Shown here piece after piece: positions 46,059-52,791 of a stretch of DNA of 64,000 nucleotides; the first letter of the stretch is position 1, and each line of letters begins with the position of its first letter. The stretch is from QHXM01 sp032160165 (GTDB taxonomy: Bacteria; Acidobacteriota; Blastocatellia; Pyrinomonadales; Pyrinomonadaceae). The stretch covers positions 30,857 to 94,856 of the forward strand of contig JAVHWA010000006.1 of NCBI GenBank assembly GCA_032160165.1. The letters run 5' to 3'. The notes below the pieces were generated by a model. It was not told where the DNA came from. It saw only the letters and a list, made by a program, of their open reading frames with translations, and did not search any database. Made by a program: the position numbers and the translations under genes.

Positions 46059-46097
46059 GTATGCCCGCGACGCGTCGTAAAACGTTCGCGGGCATAC
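46059..46097. terminator. Strong hairpin downstream of the TonB receptor gene
   Basis: A perfect 12-bp stem, GTATGCCCGCGA (46059-46070) pairing with TCGCGGGCATAC (46086-46097), loop of 15 bases. It begins 20 bases after the receptor stop and ends 36 bases before nagA. There is no U-tract, so it may stabilise the 3' end or cause partial termination, not act as a classical intrinsic terminator. Confidence 0.5.
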
Positions 46098-46133
46098 GCG
46101 CGTCCGGACCAAAGGTATGGTTAAATTAACCCG

Positions 46134-47324
46134 ATGAGTGTCACTGAAAAAATGATTCTGCGCGGAGCGCGCTTAATCCTGCCTGATCGCCTGAGCGAAA
46201 AGGCCAGTCTTCTGATTGATAATGGTCGCGTTGCGTCGATCATAGAAGGTGGAGGTGCGGTTCCGGTTGGGCCTATGCAATCGATCGATCTCGACGGGCT
46301 AACACTCTTTCCCGGTTTCATCGATCTACACATTCATGGCGCGATGGGTGTCGATACGATGGAAGCCGGCGCAGACGACCTGCACCGGGTTTCTCGTTTC
46401 CTGGGGGCAAAGGGCGTCACCTCGTGGTTGCCGACACTGGTTCCCGCTCCAGCAAAAGATTATGAGCGCGCCGTAGGAGCTATCAAAACAGCGATCAATC
46501 AACAGGCCGATGGGGAAGCTGCGGCGCGCGTGCTGGGCGTTCACTACGAAGGACCTTTTGTTAGTACCGCCCAGTGCGGCGCTCTGCGCTCTAACTACTT
46601 TCGAGCGTTCACCGACATTAAGGAATTGGAGACCCTGGCGGTGCTTGAGGGTCCCACTGCGACGCGCATGATGACGATGGCCCCGGAGATAGAAGGCGGG
46701 ATCGATTTGGTCCGCGAACTGGTCTACCGAGGATGGATAGTCTCCATCGGGCACACACGCGCGACGCCCGATGTGCTTGATCTTGCTCGCAAGGCGGGTG
46801 CGCATCACATGACCCATTTTATGAATGCGATGTCGCCGCTGCATCACCGAAAGCCCGGTCCGGTGGGATGGGGGTTGGTTAATGACGACGTCACTTGCGA
46901 CGTCATAGCCGACGGCGTGCACGTCGACCCCTTGATGCTCGAGCTGCTGCTTCGCTGCAAGACGGCGGAACGTGTGGCGCTGATCAGCGATGCGGTGGCG
47001 CCTGCGGGACTGGGTGACGGTGATTATAAAGTATGGGGCGAGACTATTACGGTCAGAGACGGCAGGACGAGTAACCAGCGCGGAAGCATAGCGGGCTCTG
47101 TCATCACGATGCTTGATGCGGTGCGCATGATGTTGTCGCGGGGAGTGACGGCAGTCGATGTGGCGAGGATGGCTTCGACGAATCCCGCGCGGGTGCTGGG
47201 CAGCGAGAGTGAATTGGGTTCAATAGAAGAAGGGAAGCGCGCTGATCTTGTCGCTCTGGATGACGCAGGGAACGTGCACTTGACGATTGTTGGCGGGAGG
47301 GTGGCGTTTGAGGGAAGGGACTGA
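46134..47324 (+). CDS. nagA: N-acetylglucosamine-6-phosphate deacetylase
   Basis: A 396-residue amidohydrolase that converts GlcNAc-6-P to glucosamine-6-P. Motifs in order: DLHIHGAMGVDTME, HYEGPFV (metal Glu), IGHTRATP, THFMNAMSPLHHR and LISDAVAPAG (catalytic Asp), ending with GKRADLVALD. It takes the product of murK-murQ and links it to central metabolism; no nagB is visible here. The 3' end faces a REP-like palindrome and the transposase gene. Confidence 0.94.
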   Translation: MSVTEKMILRGARLILPDRLSEKASLLIDNGRVASIIEGGGAVPVGPMQSIDLDGLTLFPGFIDLHIHGAMGVDTMEAGADDLHRVSRFLGAKGVTSWLPTLVPAPAKDYERAVGAIKTAINQQADGEAAARVLGVHYEGPFVSTAQCGALRSNYFRAFTDIKELETLAVLEGPTATRMMTMAPEIEGGIDLVRELVYRGWIVSIGHTRATPDVLDLARKAGAHHMTHFMNAMSPLHHRKPGPVGWGLVNDDVTCDVIADGVHVDPLMLELLLRCKTAERVALISDAVAPAGLGDGDYKVWGETITVRDGRTSNQRGSIAGSVITMLDAVRMMLSRGVTAVDVARMASTNPARVLGSESELGSIEEGKRADLVALDDAGNVHLTIVGGRVAFEGRD

Positions 47325-47365
47325 GTGCTGACGAGCAGCGTTCTGGTCAGGCCCGCCTCAATCTT

Positions 47366-48022
47366 GAAAACCGTTTCAACGGTTTCTCTCTTCGCGCCAT
47401 TTCAAGCCGTACAGCCTGACGAATAGTTCAAATTCTTCGGCGAAAGTCTTCTTCCTGTGATGCTCTTCCTGATTCGCAATGTAGGCTGCCACTCTACCAA
47501 CATCTGAATGCGAAACTGAGAATGCGCCGTACCCTTTTCCCCGCGAATTTTCCTCTAAGGAGCTTGTTCTCGTTAATCCAATGTGATGAGCTCCCTTGAA
47601 CAAATGAATTACATCTTCGACGCAGTAGTTTGTCGGCAGATCGATCAATACATGTGTGTGGTCCGCATTAAAATAGTTGATCTTCAGATAGATTCCTTTC
47701 TCAGCGGAGTACTCGTAGAGAAACTTTGAGGCGCGCGCCCCGGCGTATTTATCGAGCATCCGCTCGCGTCGTAGTGTTTCCCAAATTAAGTGTAGCCAGC
47801 ATCTGGAATAAGAGTGTGTAGACATTGCAGTCCCCATCCTTTTCTAATTGAGAAAACCGTTGAAACGGTTTCATTGTTTGGGTAGGGTCGTGGCCACCCG
47901 GCTGAAGCCGGGTGTGAATGAAAGCTGAAGCCGGATGTGAATGAGAGCGCTCAAAAGAAACTATAACGGTTTCATTGTTTGGGTGGGGGTGGGGTTGTGG
48001 CCACCCGGATGAAGCCGGGTGA
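47366..48022 (-). mobile_element. RAYT element 1: transposase gene bracketed by REP palindromes
   Basis: At the 3' end of the transposase gene is GAAAACCGTTTCAACGGTTTC (about 47366-47386). At its 5' end are GAAACCGTTGAAACGGTTTC-type (47852-47872) and CACCCGGCTGAAGCCGGGTG (47895-47914). A second, partly degraded unit repeats the same order to 48021 (TTTCATTGTTTGGGTGG... CACCCGGATGAAGCCGGGTG). The two 5' units are direct duplicates. The region 47838-48071 contains no other gene. Confidence 0.85.
47376..47825 (-). CDS. REP-associated Y1 (IS200-like) transposase, probably damaged
   Basis: A 149-residue Y1-transposase-like protein. HUH motif is in ADHTHVLIDLP and the catalytic-type Tyr is in AAYIANQEEHH. 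The start MSTHSYSRCW is shared with the copy at 60.4 kb. Comparing DNA of the two copies, this one lacks one base near 47588-47593 and two bases near 47539-47544. The frame stays open, but about 17 residues between FKG and GYGAFSVS are read out of frame, replacing a segment that reads SSHWINENK... in the other copy. The last residues NR and the TGA stop lie inside the REP palindrome. REP-associated transposases move or maintain REP sequences; activity of this one is doubtful. Confidence 0.88.
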   Translation of the reverse strand: MSTHSYSRCWLHLIWETLRRERMLDKYAGARASKFLYEYSAEKGIYLKINYFNADHTHVLIDLPTNYCVEDVIHLFKGAHHIGLTRTSSLEENSRGKGYGAFSVSHSDVGRVAAYIANQEEHHRKKTFAEEFELFVRLYGLKWREERNR

Positions 48023-48071
48023 GAATGAAAGCCGAGATGGGAGCTCCAAGTCAGTCCTCTTGCGATCTGGT

Positions 48072-49226
48072 CTACGGCTTCACCTCCGGCAACCTCTCGC
48101 TAACTCGCTTTGCGTTCTTTAGATCTCGCGCACGCTCCAGCTCGCGTTTACCCTCTTCGCCCAGCCCGGCCTGAATCAACGCGCGCCCCAGCTGAAAATG
48201 GCCGTCGGCAATTGCGTCCTGCAACTGGACCGCCATACGAAGCTCGGCGACCCCGCGCTCCAGTGACCCGGTCTGCGCCAGCGCCCGGCCCAATGCGAAC
48301 CTGGTGTCGAACTCAGTCGGGTAATCGCGCGCCGCCAGCTCCAGAAACGGCAACGCACGTTTGGCTTCGCCCCTGGTCAGATAAAGATCGCCAAGCGTAA
48401 AAGCCGCTCGCGCCTCTTTAGGATCGCGCCGCAAGACCTCCGTCAGTTCTCGTTCGGCTTCGTCGTAGCGATTTTGCTTCCAATAGAGAAAGCCCAGCCC
48501 ATAACGCGTGACCGTCGAATCGGGTGCCAGCTCGACGGCCCTTTTGTATGCTTCCAGCGCTTCGGGTGTGCGCGAAACACCATCGAGGGCGTCGCCATAC
48601 TGCGCCCACAGTTGACTTGTCTCGTCGCCTAAATCCAGACGTCGTTTGAGGACTATCGCCGCTTCCGAGTACCTGTCCTGTTGCATGAAAGTCTGCGCCG
48701 CGAGTTCAAGCAATTTTTCATCGCGCGGAACGCGGACCAGAAGCTGAGCAAGCTCGCGGCTCGCCTCCTGGAATCGCTCCAATCCGATCAGAGCGAGCAC
48801 GAGGGCTCGGCGTGCCCCGTCGTTATTCTGCTCAAGTATAAGCGCGCGCCGCAGCGGGATGATGGCTTCAGCAAACTCATTGGCTCTGACTCGCGCCAGG
48901 CCTATGTTGAAATGTGCACCAGCGAGCTTTGGATCGAGCTCAATGGCTTTGGTCCATGCGCCTAAAGCATCCCGGCTCTTATTCTGGCGATTGAGCGCGA
49001 CTCCGAAGTTTACCCACGCGCGTGCATTGTTCGGGGCCAGCTTGATCACGAGTTCCCATTCGCGTTCGGCTGAGACCCAGTCATTGGCCTTTTCAAACGA
49101 TTGCGCGGCGGCGTAGTGAGACCGCACTTCATCGAGTCGCTTCTGGTCGACGTCGCCGGACTGCGCGACAGCCATGGAAGCGAAAAGCGCAAGAATGAGT
49201 AAGGCATGAAGAATGGAACGCGGCAT
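48072..49226 (-). CDS. Exported tetratricopeptide repeat protein
   Basis: A 384-residue protein with a signal peptide (MPRSILHALLILALFASMAVAQ) and about ten TPR units from residue ~35 to 370. The ATG at 49226 is chosen because the longer frame from 49322 adds 32 residues translated from heptamer repeat DNA (ETRNSKPETRDPT). No catalytic domain. Last gene of a minus-strand run including glcF, ggt and glcDE, though a 220-bp repeat block separates it from glcF. Confidence 0.82.
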   Translation of the reverse strand: MPRSILHALLILALFASMAVAQSGDVDQKRLDEVRSHYAAAQSFEKANDWVSAEREWELVIKLAPNNARAWVNFGVALNRQNKSRDALGAWTKAIELDPKLAGAHFNIGLARVRANEFAEAIIPLRRALILEQNNDGARRALVLALIGLERFQEASRELAQLLVRVPRDEKLLELAAQTFMQQDRYSEAAIVLKRRLDLGDETSQLWAQYGDALDGVSRTPEALEAYKRAVELAPDSTVTRYGLGFLYWKQNRYDEAERELTEVLRRDPKEARAAFTLGDLYLTRGEAKRALPFLELAARDYPTEFDTRFALGRALAQTGSLERGVAELRMAVQLQDAIADGHFQLGRALIQAGLGEEGKRELERARDLKNAKRVSERLPEVKP

Positions 49227-49233
49227 AAGATTA

Positions 49234-49455
49234 GGTGTCGGGTCGCGGGTTTCGGGTTTCGAGTTTCGAGTTTCGGGTGTCAGTGCCGGGGGGAATTGTC
49301 GCGTTTGAATTTGTATTGGCACGCCTCAAATATTTATAAGCCTTAACCGGAAACCTGAATCCCACGACCTGGCATCCGGCACTCGAAACTCGAAACTCGA
49401 AACTCGAAACTCGAAACCCGAAACTCGAAACCCGAAACCGTTCAACCGAAACCCG
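49234..49455. repeat. Long heptamer inverted pair (GGTTTCG)n / (CGAAACT)n
   Basis: Left array 49234-49282: GGTTTCG GGTTTCG AGTTTCG AGTTTCG and variants. Right array about 49378-49440: CGAAACT/CGAAACC, nine or so units, the longest in the window. The arms are reverse complements with a ~95-base spacer. The array touches the glcF stop on one side and reaches to within 8 bases of the TPR gene start on the other. Confidence 0.9.
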
Positions 49456-50781
49456 TCACTCGTCATAGAGTCCCGCTCGCGCATACGACTCGTCCAGCAG
49501 CTCCACCGGGTGGCAGACGCGCAAAGTTGTCATTCCGCGAAGCCGGGCGCCAGCCCCCATCTGCATGTGACATCCCGGATTGCCGGTCGCCAGAATCTGA
49601 GCGCCCGACTCTCTCACATGCCGAAGTTTTTCATCGAGCACCCGACCTGACAGCTCCGGCTCGAGCAGATTATAGACGCCGGCGCCGCCACAACAGACTT
49701 CGCTGTCAACCAACGGCACCAACTGCAATCCGGGAATCGCGCTCAACATCTTGAGCGGCGACTCAGCGGCCTTCTGGCCATAAAGAAGATGACATGACGC
49801 GTCGTATGTGGTGACGCGGTCCTCGATTCTCGCTCCCTCGCGTGCGCCGGTCTCCGCAAGATGCTGACTAATATCGCGCACGCGATCGCTGAAAGCACGG
49901 GCCCGCGCGGCGTAGTTTCCGTCCGCTTCCAGTAGATGCGCGTAGGACATCAGCATTGCGCCACAACCACCTGCATTGGTGACTATGTTTGCCGAAGGAC
50001 TGTTTTCGAAGGCGTCAATATTCCTACGCGCCAGCGTGCGAGCTCCCTCAAGATCGCCGGCGTGTGCGTGGAGCGCGCCACAACAGACCTGATTCTCCGG
50101 AGCACTGGCCGCGCACTCATTGACACTGAGCACGTGCGCTGTGGCCCGATTCACGCGCGCAAAGAGACCCTCGGTTACGCAGCCTTTGAAAAGAAGCGCA
50201 AACGTCTTCGGCGAAGCCGGAGTCTGGCTGGCACCCTTTGCACGGGAGGGAGTGCCCTGCGAGAGCGAGCTATCCAGAAGAGCCAGAGCGAACTCGAATC
50301 GGGAAGAGAAGAGCCGCGCCAGACGCGCCTTGATCATCAGTCTGGGGAGACGCGTATCTCGGACCAAACGAACAATAGCGAACGCGATGCGAAGACGCAG
50401 TGGATGGAGCCAAACGTGTCTAAGCGCCGTGCGAAGGAGTCGCGAGGTCCAACCTTTTCGCTGTGCGGGCGTTTGCCACAACTCCCAACGTGCCGCTTCA
50501 AGAAGCTGACCATACTCTACACCTGCGGGGCACGCGCGTTCGCAGGCGCGACAGCCCAGGCAACGATTGATATGGGCTCTGAAGGCGTTCGACTCTGGTT
50601 CGAGGCGCCCCTCTTCGACGGCGCGGATCAGGTAGATCCGCCCACGCGGGCTGTCGTTCTCATCGCCCGTGTGGATATAGGTCGGACAGGCCTCGAGGCA
50701 CAGTCCGCAATGCACGCACGCGAGGAGTTTGTCTTCCTCTGATACGAGCACTTCGGATAGTAATGAGGGGGTCATTTTCAA
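49456..50781 (-). CDS. glcF: Glycolate oxidase iron-sulfur subunit
   Basis: A 441-residue GlcF. Two 4Fe-4S motifs, CVHCGLCLEACP (residues ~20-31) and CLGCRACERACP (~74-85), are followed by two CCG-type cysteine-rich domains (VCCGALHAHAGD and VCCGGAGVYN). It transfers electrons from the FAD subunits of glycolate dehydrogenase to the quinone pool. The FAD partner is the fused GlcDE gene at 52.8-55.6 kb, but a gamma-glutamyltransferase gene lies between them. The stop codon sits in the edge of the neighbouring heptamer array. Confidence 0.93.
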   Translation of the reverse strand: MKMTPSLLSEVLVSEEDKLLACVHCGLCLEACPTYIHTGDENDSPRGRIYLIRAVEEGRLEPESNAFRAHINRCLGCRACERACPAGVEYGQLLEAARWELWQTPAQRKGWTSRLLRTALRHVWLHPLRLRIAFAIVRLVRDTRLPRLMIKARLARLFSSRFEFALALLDSSLSQGTPSRAKGASQTPASPKTFALLFKGCVTEGLFARVNRATAHVLSVNECAASAPENQVCCGALHAHAGDLEGARTLARRNIDAFENSPSANIVTNAGGCGAMLMSYAHLLEADGNYAARARAFSDRVRDISQHLAETGAREGARIEDRVTTYDASCHLLYGQKAAESPLKMLSAIPGLQLVPLVDSEVCCGGAGVYNLLEPELSGRVLDEKLRHVRESGAQILATGNPGCHMQMGAGARLRGMTTLRVCHPVELLDESYARAGLYDE

Positions 50782-50785
50782 GGTC

Positions 50786-50872
50786 GAAAGTCCAAGGTTC
50801 GTTCGACGTCAAGGGTTTAACTCAAAACTCAAAACTCAAAACTCAAAACTCAAAACTCAAAACTCAAAACTC
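50786..50872. repeat. Perfect heptamer array (CTCAAAA)7 with GTCCAAG remnant
   Basis: 50821-50872 is seven exact CTCAAAA units plus CTC, with no partner in inverse orientation nearby. 50786-50803 holds short GTCCAAG-type units. The array directly abuts the ggt stop codon. A near-identical (CTCAAAA)n array is at 61597. Confidence 0.92.
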
Positions 50873-52627
50873 CTAATATCCCACCGGCACGCCGTCGTTG
50901 CGCGGGTCGCTCGCGCCCAGTCGCATGCCGGTGCGCGGCTCGATCATGATCCCTTCCGCGCTCGCAAGGTTTCGCGGATTGGTAGCCTCTTCCAGCTTGT
51001 GCCCCCGCGCCGCCAGCGCGCGCATCGTGTCCCCTGAAAGGCCGAACGGTTCGTAGCGGAGCAGGTCAGGGAACCACTGATGATGGACCCTCGGCGCGTC
51101 GATCGCCTGCTGGATGTTCATCCCGTGATCGATGATGTTGATGATAATCTGCAGCACGGCATTGATGATTCTGGCGCCGCCGCGGGCGCCCACCGCAAAC
51201 CAAATGGCACCGTCTTCGCCTAAACCTATCGTGGGCGTCATCGACGAAAGAGGTCTCTTGCCCGGTGCGATTGCGTTGCGTTCGCTCTGGATTACTCCCC
51301 AGAGATTTGGGGTCCCCGGCTTTGACGTGAAATCGTCCATCTCGTCGTTGAGAAGTACGCCTGTCCCTTTGATGGTGACGCCTGAGCCGTATAGATCGTT
51401 CAGGGTATAAGTGTTTGCCACCACGTTGCCGTCCGGATCAACCACTGAGAAGTGTGTAGTCTCGCCTGAACCGTTCTCTTCGTCGGGATGCCCGCCGCGA
51501 ACCTCTGCGCTGGTCGATGCGCGTTGCGGATCGATTGTGCTTCTGCGTCGGGTTGCGTAACCCTTGTTGATCATTCCCGCTGTCGGGACGGTGACAAAGT
51601 CGGGATCGCCCATGTACTCCGCGCGATCAGCATAAGCGCGGCGCATCGCCTCGACCACCAGATGATACTTCTCGGACGAAGCAGGGTTCATCGAGCTCAA
51701 ATCGTATCCCTCGAGTATGTTGAGCATCTCCATTAGGACAGCGCCGCCCGAGGAAGGCGGCGGCATTGAAATGATTTCATGGCCGCGATACGTCGAACTC
51801 AAGGGCACGCGCTCTTTCGGCGTGTAGCGCCGCAGATCTTCAAGGGTGATAAGCCCGTTGTGCTCTCGCATCTCGTCCGCGATCCGACGCGCCGTGATGC
51901 CCGTGTAGAATTCGCGCGCCCCACGGTGTTGCAGGCGGGCGAGAGTCGCCGCCAAATCGGATTGCCTCAGTAACTCGCCCTCGACTCGAGCATTGCCATC
52001 GTTAAGAAAGATCTTGCGGCTATCTTCGTAGGAGCCCAGCTTTCGCTTGTGGTCTTCCAAGGTCCCGGCAATTCGATAGCTCAACTCAAAACCCTGCGAG
52101 GCGAGGCGTCGTGCCGGTTCGATCAATTGCGCCCAGCTCAATTTGCCCGAGCCGTACTTTCTCAGCGCCAGGTCCAAACCCGCCACGGTTCCGGGCACAC
52201 CCGACGCGCGATACCCGACGGTCGATGAACCTTCGCCCTTGATGAGCTCTCCGCGAGCATCAAGATACATATTTCTGCTTGCGGCAAGCGGCGCCACCTC
52301 GCGGTAGTCGATGGCGATCGTTTTACCATCTCGAAAACGCGCGAGCATAAACCCACCGCCGCCGAGGTTGCCTGCTTCCGGATAGACCACGGCCAATGCG
52401 AATGCGACAGCTACCGCGGCGTCCACCGCGTTTCCGCCACGTTTCATTACATCGATACCAATCTGCGAAGCGAGCCGGCTGGTTGAGGCGACCATCGCAT
52501 GGCGAGCACGAACAGGCTCGCGCCAACCGGGTGCAGCCGGGCGAGTCGCTCCCGGTTGGGGAACCGAAAGGCAAAGCGGGCCCAGGAGAAGTATTAGTGT
52601 GACGGCGAGTGCGATTCGTTTCGGCAT
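50873..52627 (-). CDS. ggt: Gamma-glutamyltransferase
   Basis: A 584-residue Ntn hydrolase precursor. Signal peptide MPKRIALAVTLILLLG..., large-subunit marks (GGNAVDAAVAVAFALAV, GVPGTVAGLD), and self-cleavage/catalytic Thr near residue 390 in GETTHFSVVD, then NDLYGSGV, PLSSMTPTIG and GARGGARIINAV of the small subunit. It cleaves glutathione and other gamma-glutamyl peptides in the periplasm. The ATG at 52627 is preferred over 52657 because it opens the signal peptide. The gene is inserted, with repeat blocks on each side, between glcDE and glcF, which otherwise belong together. Confidence 0.92.
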   Translation of the reverse strand: MPKRIALAVTLILLLGPLCLSVPQPGATRPAAPGWREPVRARHAMVASTSRLASQIGIDVMKRGGNAVDAAVAVAFALAVVYPEAGNLGGGGFMLARFRDGKTIAIDYREVAPLAASRNMYLDARGELIKGEGSSTVGYRASGVPGTVAGLDLALRKYGSGKLSWAQLIEPARRLASQGFELSYRIAGTLEDHKRKLGSYEDSRKIFLNDGNARVEGELLRQSDLAATLARLQHRGAREFYTGITARRIADEMREHNGLITLEDLRRYTPKERVPLSSTYRGHEIISMPPPSSGGAVLMEMLNILEGYDLSSMNPASSEKYHLVVEAMRRAYADRAEYMGDPDFVTVPTAGMINKGYATRRRSTIDPQRASTSAEVRGGHPDEENGSGETTHFSVVDPDGNVVANTYTLNDLYGSGVTIKGTGVLLNDEMDDFTSKPGTPNLWGVIQSERNAIAPGKRPLSSMTPTIGLGEDGAIWFAVGARGGARIINAVLQIIINIIDHGMNIQQAIDAPRVHHQWFPDLLRYEPFGLSGDTMRALAARGHKLEEATNPRNLASAEGIMIEPRTGMRLGASDPRNDGVPVGY

Positions 52628-52650
52628 CAGACCAGGAACCTCTGGTAGGC

Positions 52651-52790
52651 TGTCCAAGGTTCAAGGTCCGACGTCCAAAGTCCCTCTAGGAACCCGGGCG
52701 CGTTTACATCAGACGTCGCACTTCGGTACCGAACATTGAACATTGAACATTGAACGACCTTGGACATTGGACTTTGGACCTTGGACATTC
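52651..52790. repeat. Compound heptamer block between glcDE and ggt
   Basis: Left array GTCCAAG GTTCAAG GTCCGAC GTCCAAA GTCCC (52652-52685). On the right are two fused arrays: GAACATT GAACATT GAACATT GAACG (52731-52755), then CTTGGAC ATTGGAC TTTGGAC CTTGGAC ATT (52758-52789). The last is the reverse complement of the left array. The block ends one base before the glcDE stop. Confidence 0.9.
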
Positions 52791-52791
52791 C

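Noticed and set aside
45097..46095. A 332-residue minus-strand frame opposite the third TonB receptor
   Set aside because: Shadow frame; the plus-strand receptor continues through it to a proper aromatic C terminus.
46059..46097. Classical rho-independent terminator
   Set aside because: The stem is perfect but no U-run follows, so only a generic hairpin/terminator call of moderate confidence was kept.
49378..49440. Possible CRISPR array
   Set aside because: Regular repeats without spacers; the unit is 7 bases and there are no cas genes.
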